DNA of 11,981 nt from an uncultured Christensenellaceae bacterium (GTDB lineage Bacteria > Bacillota > Clostridia > Christensenellales > UBA3700). Position numbers and translations under genes: made by a program. Numbering within the stretch: the first letter of the stretch is position 1; every line of letters starts with the position of its first letter. This document shows, one piece after another, positions 6,118-11,981 of this stretch. The notes under the pieces were generated by a model. The model made no database searches. It was not told where the DNA came from and saw only the letters and a list, made by a program, of their open reading frames with translations. The stretch covers positions 1-11,981 of the forward strand of contig CAJUOK010000035.1 in the NCBI GenBank assembly GCA_910588015.1, read 5' to 3'.

Positions 6118-8313
6118 CTATGCCATATTCTGCGGATTGAGCTCGGCAAATGCGGTTACGCCGCGGATTTGATTTTCGTCAATCACGCTATAGAATTTAG
6201 CTATTATATTACTCTCGTTTTGTCTTTTTATTCTTGCTATTATTTGATAACGATATTTGTTTTGTATTCTGCCAAGTGGCGCTTTCATTGCCTGTATATA
6301 CAAAAAATCGTCTTTATTTTGTTGCGCAAAATCCAACAGTTTGCGATAAATCGACTTGGCGCAGTCGATGACTTTGTCTTCGTCTTCAGACGTCATAAGC
6401 ACTCTTATTATCGTCGTGTAAGGCGGAAAGTTCGTCGCCATACGCACGTTGTTTTCCTTTTGGAAAAAGCCTTCGTAGTCGTATTTGGCGGCAAACCTGT
6501 AGACGTAATGATTGGGCGCGTAGGTTTGCAATACGACTTTGCCGCCCTTATTGCTTCTGCCCGCTCTGCCCGCAACTTGCGTCACAAGTTGGAATGTGCG
6601 TTCGTTGGAGCGGTAATCTTGATGATAAAGACTCATATCCGCATCTAATATTCCCACCAACGTTACTTCGGGAAAATCGTGACCTTTGGCTATCATCTGC
6701 GTGCCGACAAGCACTTGGGCTTCTTTTGCCGCAAACGCTCCCAGAATGTCGAGATACGCCGTCTTGGTCGTCGTCGTTTCGTTGTCCATTCTCAACACGT
6801 TGACGTGGGGCAAAAGCCGCTTTATCTCTTCAACTACTCTCTGCGTGCCTATCTTGCCGTAACGTATATTATTGCTTCCGCAGTCGGGACAACTCTCAAG
6901 CATCTTGTATTTCTTGCCGCAATAGTGGCATTTGAGTCTGTCGTCCACCGAATGATAAGTCAGCGATACGTCGCAGTCGCTGCATTTGGCGATATATCCG
7001 CACTTACGACACATAACAAATGACGAATGCCCTCTGCGATTGAGAAATATCATAACCTGCTCGCCTTTTTTGATGGTGTCCGTAATCTTCTGTCTCAACG
7101 AAGTCGAAAACATTGAATCGTTGCCCATCAAAAGTTCGTGAGACATATTGACAATCTCAATGTCGGGCATACCCTTGTCGGATATTCTCTCGTTCATTAC
7201 CGCTAATTCGTACTCTCCGCGCTTGGCAAGCAAGTAGCTCTCAATCGAAGGAGTCGCGCTTCCCAACACCACTTTGGCATTGTTGTACTGCGCGCGAAAT
7301 CTTGCGACGTCCACCGTCCTGTATCTCGGATTGGATTCGCTGACGTAGCTTGCGTCGTGCTCTTCGTCGACAATAATTATCCCGAGATTTTTGACCGGCG
7401 CGAATATCGCCGAACGCGCTCCGACGGCTATTTTGGCTTCGCCTTTGAGAAGACGTCTCCACTCGTCAAATCTTTCGCCGTCGCTCAATCCGCTGTGGAG
7501 CATTGCCACGCTGTCGCCGAAATATCCTCTGAAGTTGCGCAACATCTGCGGCGTTAGCGATATCTCGGGAACAAGCATAATCGCCGTTTTGCCTTGCTCG
7601 AGCGCCTGCCTTATTGCGTTGATATATACCAACGTCTTGCCGCTGCCCGTCACTCCGTGCAAAAGCACGACGTCTTTTTCTGACGAATATATTTTTTGCA
7701 AAGCGACTTTTTGTATGGGGCGCAACGCCACCTCGTTTTTGTTGCCGACGAGCGAACTCATAGGTTTGCGCGCCACTTCTTCGTTGGTCTTGATTATTAT
7801 ATTTTTGTCGGCAAGCGACTTTATCGCCGCCGCGGAAAATTCGTTGGACAACGCCGTCAGATAGTCTCCGCCGCCTTTTAATCTTTCGACAAGCGCAAGC
7901 TGATTCTTTGCTCTGGGCGATATTGCCGCGGCTATATCCGAATCGCTCATATCGGGATTGAGCGTAAGATATATCCTAGTCAATTCCTTTATGCGTCCGC
8001 CTCGCAGTTTGGACGGTATGAATAGCCGCAATGAATCGACGTAACGAACGTAGAATTTGTCTTTCATATAGCGCATAAGCTCGAGCATCTCTTGGCTTAT
8101 GCTCACAAAATTGTCAGCCACTGCTTCGACGTATTTCAACGAATCCACTTCGGAAGATTCTACCGTATCGATACAAAAGCCCTCAATTCTGCGCGGTCCG
8201 AAAGGTACGATAACTCGCGCTCCTTTTCGCACGTCAAGATTTGAGGGAATTATGTAATCGAATATCTTATCCGTCTGCGAATTGCTGATATCTACGATAA
8301 CTTTGGCAATCAT
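6118..8313 (-). CDS. priA: Primosomal replication restart helicase PriA
   Basis: PriA recognises abandoned replication forks, unwinds DNA 3' to 5' and reloads the replisome. The 731-residue protein begins with a 3'-DNA-binding domain (about 1-100), followed by a winged-helix part (about 105-190). The helicase core carries Walker A GVTGSGKT (220-227), DEEH (316-319), GSATPS (351-356) and AGRAGR (581-586). Eight zinc ligands are present in four CxxC pairs at 435/438, 444/447, 462/465 and 475/478. The C-terminal domain completes the fold, and nothing is missing. The ATG overlaps the coaBC stop as ATGA, with GAGG seven bases upstream inside coaBC. Confidence 0.97.
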   Translation of the reverse strand: MIAKVIVDISNSQTDKIFDYIIPSNLDVRKGARVIVPFGPRRIEGFCIDTVESSEVDSLKYVEAVADNFVSISQEMLELMRYMKDKFYVRYVDSLRLFIPSKLRGGRIKELTRIYLTLNPDMSDSDIAAAISPRAKNQLALVERLKGGGDYLTALSNEFSAAAIKSLADKNIIIKTNEEVARKPMSSLVGNKNEVALRPIQKVALQKIYSSEKDVVLLHGVTGSGKTLVYINAIRQALEQGKTAIMLVPEISLTPQMLRNFRGYFGDSVAMLHSGLSDGERFDEWRRLLKGEAKIAVGARSAIFAPVKNLGIIIVDEEHDASYVSESNPRYRTVDVARFRAQYNNAKVVLGSATPSIESYLLAKRGEYELAVMNERISDKGMPDIEIVNMSHELLMGNDSMFSTSLRQKITDTIKKGEQVMIFLNRRGHSSFVMCRKCGYIAKCSDCDVSLTYHSVDDRLKCHYCGKKYKMLESCPDCGSNNIRYGKIGTQRVVEEIKRLLPHVNVLRMDNETTTTKTAYLDILGAFAAKEAQVLVGTQMIAKGHDFPEVTLVGILDADMSLYHQDYRSNERTFQLVTQVAGRAGRSNKGGKVVLQTYAPNHYVYRFAAKYDYEGFFQKENNVRMATNFPPYTTIIRVLMTSEDEDKVIDCAKSIYRKLLDFAQQNKDDFLYIQAMKAPLGRIQNKYRYQIIARIKRQNESNIIAKFYSVIDENQIRGVTAFAELNPQNMA

Positions 8314-9491
8314 TTCAAAGCCTCGTCAAGTATCGCGTCGGCAACCTCGCTCTTTTTCATTTTGGGATAATTCGCGCTGCTTCCGTCACGCTTGATTATC
8401 GTGACTATATTGGTGTCGACGTCAAAGCCCGCGCCTTCTGCCGTCACGTCGTTGGCTACTACCATATCGGCGTTCTTGCTCTGCAATTTTTGCTTTGCGC
8501 TGACTAGCAAATCTTGAGTCTCCGCGCAAAATACAATAAGTTTTCTGTCGCCTTTAACCTCTCCGACTGCTTTTGAAATATCCGGGTTTTTCGTCAGTTT
8601 GAGGGTGATTTCGTCGCCCTTGAGCTTGTTGGTTATTGTCTCGACAGGTCTGTAATCGCCGGGAGCCGCCGCTTTTATAATTACGTCGCAGTCCGCGTAA
8701 TTTTCCATTACGGCGTCATACATCTGCGCAGTGCTCTCGACAGATATTACTTTGGATATATAACTTGGAATTTCCACCTGCGTAAGACCTTTGACTAGCA
8801 CGACTTCGCCGCCTCTTCTTGCCGCAGCTTTGGCGATTTCTACGCCCATTTTACCAGAAGAACGATTAGTGATAAATCTCACTCCGTCAATATTCTCGCG
8901 CGTAGCTCCGGCTGTAATAAGCAATTTCTTGCCCTTGTAATCTCTCTTGGGCATCAATACGTCGACAGCTTTTGCCACTATATCTGCAGGCTCCGCCATT
9001 TTGCCTTTGCCGCTGTCGCCGCAAGCCAGTCTGCCGCTTGTCGGCTCTATGACAACAAATCCTCTCGCCTTGAGCGCGTCGAGATTTGCCTGAACCGCTA
9101 CGTTGGAATACATATTGGTATTCATCGCAGGCGCAATAATTATCGGACATTTCAACGCAAGCGCAGTCGTCGTCAACATATCGTCGGCGATACCTTCGGC
9201 AAGTTTTGCGATTACGTTTGCCGTCGCGGGAGCAATAATGCATATATCTGCTTTTTTTGCAAGCGATATATGCTCGACTTCCCACTGTCTGTCACGGTTG
9301 AACATATCGCTCACAACCGGACGCGCAGACAGCGTCTCAAAAGTCAGAGCCGAAACAAATTCTGTGGCGTGAGTCGTCATAACGACGTCAACTCCCGCCC
9401 CTAACTTCTTGAGTCTCGACACTATTTCGCACGACTTATAGCACGCTATACCGCCGCTTACGCCCAACAATACGTTGAAATTCGACAACAT
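8310..9491 (-). CDS. coaBC: Bifunctional phosphopantothenoylcysteine decarboxylase / phosphopantothenate-cysteine ligase
   Basis: CoaBC catalyses two successive steps of coenzyme A synthesis: joining of cysteine to phosphopantothenate and decarboxylation to phosphopantetheine. The 393-residue protein has an FMN-binding CoaC half (1 to about 185) with GVSGGIACYK, the active-site His in VEHISLA, the APAMNTNM motif and a cysteine in GRLACGDSGKGKM. The CoaB half follows with ITAGATRE and FITNRSSGKMG. The usual AAAVADYRP is here AAAPGDYRP (about 283-291), and NPDI and ANDV are also present. The ATG at 9491 has a weak GGGTG site. The gene lies 12 bases after rpoZ and overlaps priA by four. Confidence 0.96.
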   Translation of the reverse strand: MLSNFNVLLGVSGGIACYKSCEIVSRLKKLGAGVDVVMTTHATEFVSALTFETLSARPVVSDMFNRDRQWEVEHISLAKKADICIIAPATANVIAKLAEGIADDMLTTTALALKCPIIIAPAMNTNMYSNVAVQANLDALKARGFVVIEPTSGRLACGDSGKGKMAEPADIVAKAVDVLMPKRDYKGKKLLITAGATRENIDGVRFITNRSSGKMGVEIAKAAARRGGEVVLVKGLTQVEIPSYISKVISVESTAQMYDAVMENYADCDVIIKAAAPGDYRPVETITNKLKGDEITLKLTKNPDISKAVGEVKGDRKLIVFCAETQDLLVSAKQKLQSKNADMVVANDVTAEGAGFDVDTNIVTIIKRDGSSANYPKMKKSEVADAILDEALK

Positions 9492-9503
9492 TGTTCACCC
9501 AAA

Positions 9504-9704
9504 TTATTGACTGTCTCTCTTAATTTCTATCTCGCCTTCATATACTTCTTTTGCCGCCAAGCTGATAGCCTTCTTGCCGGAATTCTCGAGCATATCGGAA
9601 TATTGAGTCTCCAACTGTCTGGCTCTCTTTGCCACGCCGCATACGAGCGCATAACGGCACTCTGCTTTTTTTATCAACTTGTCGATTGGTGGGTCAATCA
9701 TCAT
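9504..9704 (-). CDS. rpoZ: RNA polymerase omega subunit
   Basis: A 66-residue protein matching the Gram-positive omega subunit, which helps fold and stabilise the beta-prime subunit of RNA polymerase. Family hallmarks are PPIDKLIKKAECRYALV at the start, AKRARQL in the middle, and the C-terminal AISLAAKEVYEGEI, comparable to the conserved KPVSIALEEI-type segment. Two ATG codons lie in a row; the first, at 9704, is nine bases from GGAGG, which lies inside the last codons of gmk. The gap to gmk is two bases. The gmk-rpoZ pairing is conserved in Firmicutes and in proteobacteria, which supports the call for such a short gene. Confidence 0.94.
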   Translation of the reverse strand: MMIDPPIDKLIKKAECRYALVCGVAKRARQLETQYSDMLENSGKKAISLAAKEVYEGEIEIKRDSQ

Positions 9705-9706
9705 AA

Positions 9707-10321
9707 TTATTTACCTCCATAAATAAGATTGTCTATAAATTTTTTATTGTTTTTTACTTTGCATTTTTCCGCTTCGATTATGGCTACTATATCCATCGCG
9801 CCTTGCTGCGCGTCTTCGTTGACGACGATATAATCGTAAAATACAGCTTGTTTTATCTCGTCTACCGCACTTTGCGTACGCTTGATAATCTGCTCTTCGC
9901 TGTCGGTGCAACGCCCTCTCAATCTTTGTTCTATCGTCGAGCGCTTTGACGGCGTGATAAATATCATAACGGAATCGGGATATGCGTTCTTTACGTCCAA
10001 CGCTCCTTGAGTGTCTATTTCAAGCACGACGTCAAAACCTTTGTCTATTTGGCTTTGAACGTTAGCCTTCGGCGTGCCGTAGTAGTTGCCGTATACGCAT
10101 TTGTATTCCAAAAACTCTTCTTTTTCGACCATTTGGTTGAATTCGTCAACGCTCTTGAAAAAATAATTGACTCCGTCGATTTCGCCTTCTCTCGGAGCGC
10201 GCGTCGTTACGGACACAGAATATTTCAGATTGGAATAGTTGGCAACGGTATGCGCCAAAACGGTGCCTTTTCCTGCGCCGCTCGGTCCCGATACCACAAT
10301 AAGTAATCCTTTTTTTTGCAT
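9707..10321 (-). CDS. gmk: Guanylate kinase
   Basis: Gmk phosphorylates GMP to GDP with ATP. The 204-residue protein has the P-loop SGPSGAGKGT near its start, the GMP-binding region SVTTRAPREGEIDGVNYFF, then EYKCVYGNYYGTP and the Walker B-like VVLEIDTQGA. The lid region contains RLRGR and RGR-type arginines that contact ATP. Start choice: an ATG at 10327 is only one base from AGAGG, while the ATG at 10321 is seven bases from it, so the second is preferred; the first would add two residues. It follows yicC after a 12-base gap. In Bacillus and many Clostridia remA (DUF370) lies between these two genes and it is missing here. Confidence 0.96.
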   Translation of the reverse strand: MQKKGLLIVVSGPSGAGKGTVLAHTVANYSNLKYSVSVTTRAPREGEIDGVNYFFKSVDEFNQMVEKEEFLEYKCVYGNYYGTPKANVQSQIDKGFDVVLEIDTQGALDVKNAYPDSVMIFITPSKRSTIEQRLRGRCTDSEEQIIKRTQSAVDEIKQAVFYDYIVVNEDAQQGAMDIVAIIEAEKCKVKNNKKFIDNLIYGGK

Positions 10322-10333
10322 ATTCATACCTCT

Positions 10334-11263
10334 TTATACAAGATTCTGGATTTGTTCTCTTATCTTTTCGATTTCGCTCTTTATATAAACAACGTATTCT
10401 GTGATTTGAGCGTTATTGCATTTGCTGCCAATCGTATTGGTCTCTCTATTCATTTCCTGCACGATAAAGTCGAGCTTTTTTCCCACGGCGCCTCCGTCGG
10501 AAAGTATTGCCGTAAAATGGTCTATGTGAGTATAAAGCCTCGTGACCTCCTCGTCAGTGCAGAATTTGTCGCTGTAAAAAGCTATTTCGTTGATGAGTTT
10601 TACCTCGTCAATCGGAGCGTCTTTGAGATATTCTTTTACGCGTTCTTCCAATTTGGAGCGGTATTCTTGCAAGTTCTTGGGCGCAAGCTCTTCTATCTTG
10701 GGTATTACGTTTTTGACATTATCGACTTTTTGCAAGAGGTCTTTTACCAGCGCCAATCCCTCGCGCGCTTTCATTTCGTTGATTCCCTCTATTGCCGCTT
10801 CGCAAGCCGCTTTTAGCAAATCCGCCAACAAATCTTCGTCTTCTTCTTTGGCAATTTGCGTAACCACGTCGGGCATACGCAAAACTTCCGCGACGTAAAA
10901 ATTATTTTGCACTAAACATCTGCCTTGAATTTCTCTGGCTGCAAGCACATATTGCGACGCAAGGTCATAATCTATCGCCAACGTCTTCTTGCTTTCGCGA
11001 GTGTCTTCATAGTTGACGTATACGTCGATATGTCCTCTCAAAATTTCGCTCTGTATAGCTTTGCGCAAAATATCTTCGGCAAATGTAAAAATCTTTGGCA
11101 ACTTGATATTCAAATCCAAAAATCTATGGTTGACAGACCTTAATTCGACCGTAACTTTAAGACCGTCTTGTTCTGCGATACCTTTGCCGTATCCGGTCAT
11201 ACTGTATATCGTCGAAACAGGCGTTATTTCGCCGTTTTTTTGATTATTTGCAATCGCTGTCAT
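10334..11263 (-). CDS. yicC: YicC-type endoribonuclease
   Basis: A 309-residue member of the YicC/YloC family, endoribonucleases linked to RNA decay. The N-terminal domain has the diagnostic MTGYG (22-26) and LRSVNHRFLD. The C-terminal DUF1732 part carries DEEVTRLYTHIDHF and the signature QEMNRETNTIGSK (about 269-281). Most relatives begin directly at MIxSMTGYG. Here the equivalent codon is ACG and there are 18 residues in front of it. The ATG at 11263 has GGGAG nine bases upstream, while no such site precedes the internal ATG at residue 22, so the longer form is likely. It is the first gene of the operon and its promoter is at 11297-11325. Confidence 0.93.
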   Translation of the reverse strand: MTAIANNQKNGEITPVSTIYSMTGYGKGIAEQDGLKVTVELRSVNHRFLDLNIKLPKIFTFAEDILRKAIQSEILRGHIDVYVNYEDTRESKKTLAIDYDLASQYVLAAREIQGRCLVQNNFYVAEVLRMPDVVTQIAKEEDEDLLADLLKAACEAAIEGINEMKAREGLALVKDLLQKVDNVKNVIPKIEELAPKNLQEYRSKLEERVKEYLKDAPIDEVKLINEIAFYSDKFCTDEEVTRLYTHIDHFTAILSDGGAVGKKLDFIVQEMNRETNTIGSKCNNAQITEYVVYIKSEIEKIREQIQNLV

Positions 11264-11296
11264 AGTATACTACTCCCATTTTGAGGATACGAACAA

Positions 11297-11325
11297 ATCA
11301 TAACACAATTTAAAAAAAATTACAA
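11297..11325 (-). promoter_or_regulatory. Promoter of the yicC-gmk-rpoZ operon
   Basis: -35 TTGTAA (11320-11325), a 17-base spacer containing a T8 run, and -10 TATGAT (11297-11302) on the minus strand. Transcription would start near 11290, giving a leader of about 27 bases. It lacks the TGAAC dyad of the rsgA and rpe promoters, so control of those two genes may differ from the rest of the operon. Confidence 0.6.
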
Positions 11326-11403
11326 GTATTATATATTAAATATATTTTTATAAGAAATTTAGCTACGGTAAAAGGTTATATTGAAAGTATATCAATTACA
11401 AAA

Positions 11404-11434
11404 GTCACCTCAACTCCGTGGAAAGTCCTCATAT
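11404..11434 (-). repeat. Degenerate, inverted copy of a repeat arm
   Basis: Read on the minus strand this stretch ends TTGAGGTGAC after a TTTCCAC core. It resembles the right-hand arms at 11535-11565 and 11749-11779 (CTCTCCAC then TCGAGGTGAC) with several substitutions. It looks like an old, opposite-facing remnant of the same repeat family. Confidence 0.5.
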
Positions 11435-11479
11435 GTTTTGTAATGATTTTGTCATTTAAGCTCTATAACTATAAAAATT

Positions 11480-11565
11480 ATCACTTCGACCGGAACGCAG
11501 TGTAATGGAGAAAGTTCATCAGTTTTTTATATTGATTAGACCTCTCCACTACGGTCGAGGTGACA
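11480..11565. repeat. Palindromic repeat unit 1
   Basis: The outer arms TCACTTCGACC (11481-11491) and GGTCGAGGTGA (11553-11563) pair with one G-T wobble. Inner arms TGGAGA (11506-11511) and TCTCCA (11543-11548) also pair, so the 86-bp unit folds into an interrupted hairpin. The right arm 11535-11565 matches 11749-11779 at 30 of 31 bases. Confidence 0.8.
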
Positions 11566-11619
11566 AAAACTACGCTCGAAACGACTTACTTATTTTGTCA
11601 TTGACACATATACTCTATC

Positions 11620-11779
11620 TGTCATTTCGACCAAGCGTAGCGCGTGGAGAAATCTCATATGTTCGATTTCTCCACTTCGGTCGTAATGAGCGTAGCGACG
11701 GCATAGCGAGCAAGCAGATGCGTCTCGTGCGAGCGTCAATGACATCGAATTAGACCTCTCCACTTCGGTCGAGGTGACA
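11620..11779. repeat. Palindromic repeat unit 2, compound
   Basis: The left arm TGTCATTTCGACC (11620-11632) is followed by a perfect 10-bp inner stem (TGGAGAAATC 11645-11654 with GATTTCTCCA 11665-11674). A first right arm GGTCGTAATGA ends near 11689. A GC-rich insert of about 60 bp follows, and then a second right arm (11749-11779) nearly identical to that of unit 1. The unit thus has one left and two right arms. Confidence 0.8.
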
Positions 11780-11810
11780 AATGTTTTTTGCCATTGACTC
11801 GTACTCTTCC

Positions 11811-11895
11811 TGTCATTTCAACTGGAACGAAGTGTAATGGAAAAATCTATTCCTTTTCATACTGATTAGATTTCTCCGCTTCGGTCGAAATGACA
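11811..11895. repeat. Palindromic repeat unit 3
   Basis: The left arm TGTCATTTCAACT (11811-11823) and right arm GGTCGAAATGACA (11883-11895) pair over most of their length, enclosing AAATCT and AGATTT inner arms. The 85-bp unit is the cleanest full-length copy. The stretch before it (11787-11811, CATTGACTCGTACTCTTCCT-like) resembles the one before unit 2 (11595-11620), so repeat and flank seem to have been copied together. Confidence 0.8.
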
Positions 11896-11931
11896 TTTTA
11901 ATTATGTTTTATATGACAAGGCAAAGTTTAT

Positions 11932-11981
11932 TTATCTCATTGCCTTTTGTTCTTTGAGATACTCCGCATATCTCTCTATTT
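11932..11981 (-). CDS. 3' end of an unrecognised protein gene (partial)
   Basis: A minus-strand frame enters from the right edge and stops at TAA (11932-11934). The visible C-terminus reads IERYAEYLKEQKAMR, a charged amphipathic helix of the kind that often ends a globular protein. A second open frame in the same stretch would read through to 11908, but its composition is less protein-like. Too little remains to name a function. It points the same way as the operon, but the repeats and the yicC promoter separate them. Confidence 0.5.
   Translation of the reverse strand, partial: IERYAEYLKEQKAMR

Larger units (their letters stand above)
11264..11931. other. Long gap upstream of the operon: promoter plus palindromic repeats
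   Basis: This 668-base stretch has no credible gene. Positions 11264-11326 hold the yicC leader and promoter. Positions 11327-11403 are very AT-rich with nothing I recognise. From 11404 to 11895 it is made of palindromic repeat units and arms, in part richer in GC than the gap around it. Positions 11896-11931 are an AT-rich spacer after the stop codon of the gene on the right. Confidence 0.8.

Noticed and set aside
6103..6648. Plus-strand open frame of 181 codons
   Set aside because: It is antisense to the well-supported 3' part of priA and the start of def; a coding shadow.
9483..9495. TGAACAATGTT at the coaBC start as a third copy of the dyad
   Set aside because: The second half-site is broken, there are no -35/-10 boxes at the right spacing, and ATG is the coaBC start codon itself.
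11505..11753. Plus-strand open frame of 82 codons in the gap
   Set aside because: It runs through repeat units 1 and 2; the peptide is translated repeat DNA and has no ribosome binding site.
11404..11895. CRISPR array
   Set aside because: The units are palindromes of unequal length and spacing with similar flanks, without short regular repeats and unique spacers, and no cas gene is present.
11918..11946. Hairpin AAGGCAA/TTGCCTT as a terminator
   Set aside because: On the minus strand it spans the stop codon of the right-hand gene and lacks a clear T-run; the T-rich side faces plus-strand transcripts, where no gene exists.

Overview
The window is one continuous minus-strand gene cluster, read from right to left, of the kind found in Firmicutes (Bacillota). 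Its order is yicC - gmk - rpoZ - coaBC - priA - def - fmt - rsmB - rlmN - NUDIX hydrolase - rsgA - rpe. This is close to the conserved Bacillus/Clostridium block that links nucleotide synthesis, RNA polymerase assembly, coenzyme A synthesis, replication restart, N-terminal formyl-methionine metabolism, rRNA modification and ribosome maturation. Strong GGAGG-type ribosome binding sites, AT-rich gaps, TGA used as a stop (rlmN, fmt, def, coaBC) and tight ATGA overlaps fit an uncultured, low-to-moderate GC member of the Clostridia. I cannot name a genus.

Layout. Positions 1-67 hold the first codons of an unrecognised minus-strand gene with its own promoter. Positions 191-236 hold a rho-independent terminator that closes the large operon. 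Positions 265-11263 hold twelve genes, mostly overlapping or a few bases apart. The only wider internal gaps lie before rpe and before rsgA, and each carries a copy of the same 39-bp promoter element. A sigma-70-type promoter sits just upstream of yicC. The 668-bp gap at 11264-11931 holds this promoter and a cluster of decayed and intact palindromic repeats. The last 50 bases are the 3' end of another minus-strand gene.

How the genes fit together. gmk supplies GDP. rpoZ stabilises RNA polymerase. coaBC makes phosphopantetheine. priA restarts stalled forks. fmt and def add and remove the initiator formyl group. rsmB and rlmN methylate 16S and 23S rRNA. rsgA checks 30S maturation, and rpe serves the pentose phosphate pathway.

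The parts that stand out are: (1) the two matching promoters in front of rsgA and rpe, each with a TGAAC-N3-GTTCA dyad, one of them embedded in the end of the NUDIX gene; (2) an rsgA frame with no ATG, GTG or TTG next to its good ribosome binding site, which suggests an AUC or AUU start; (3) absence of remA and of the prpC-prkC phosphatase/kinase pair from their usual places, with a NUDIX gene at the latter site; and (4) the palindromic repeat cluster. I did not see a defence system, mobile element gene, CRISPR array or RNA gene, and I make no claim of a wholly new system.
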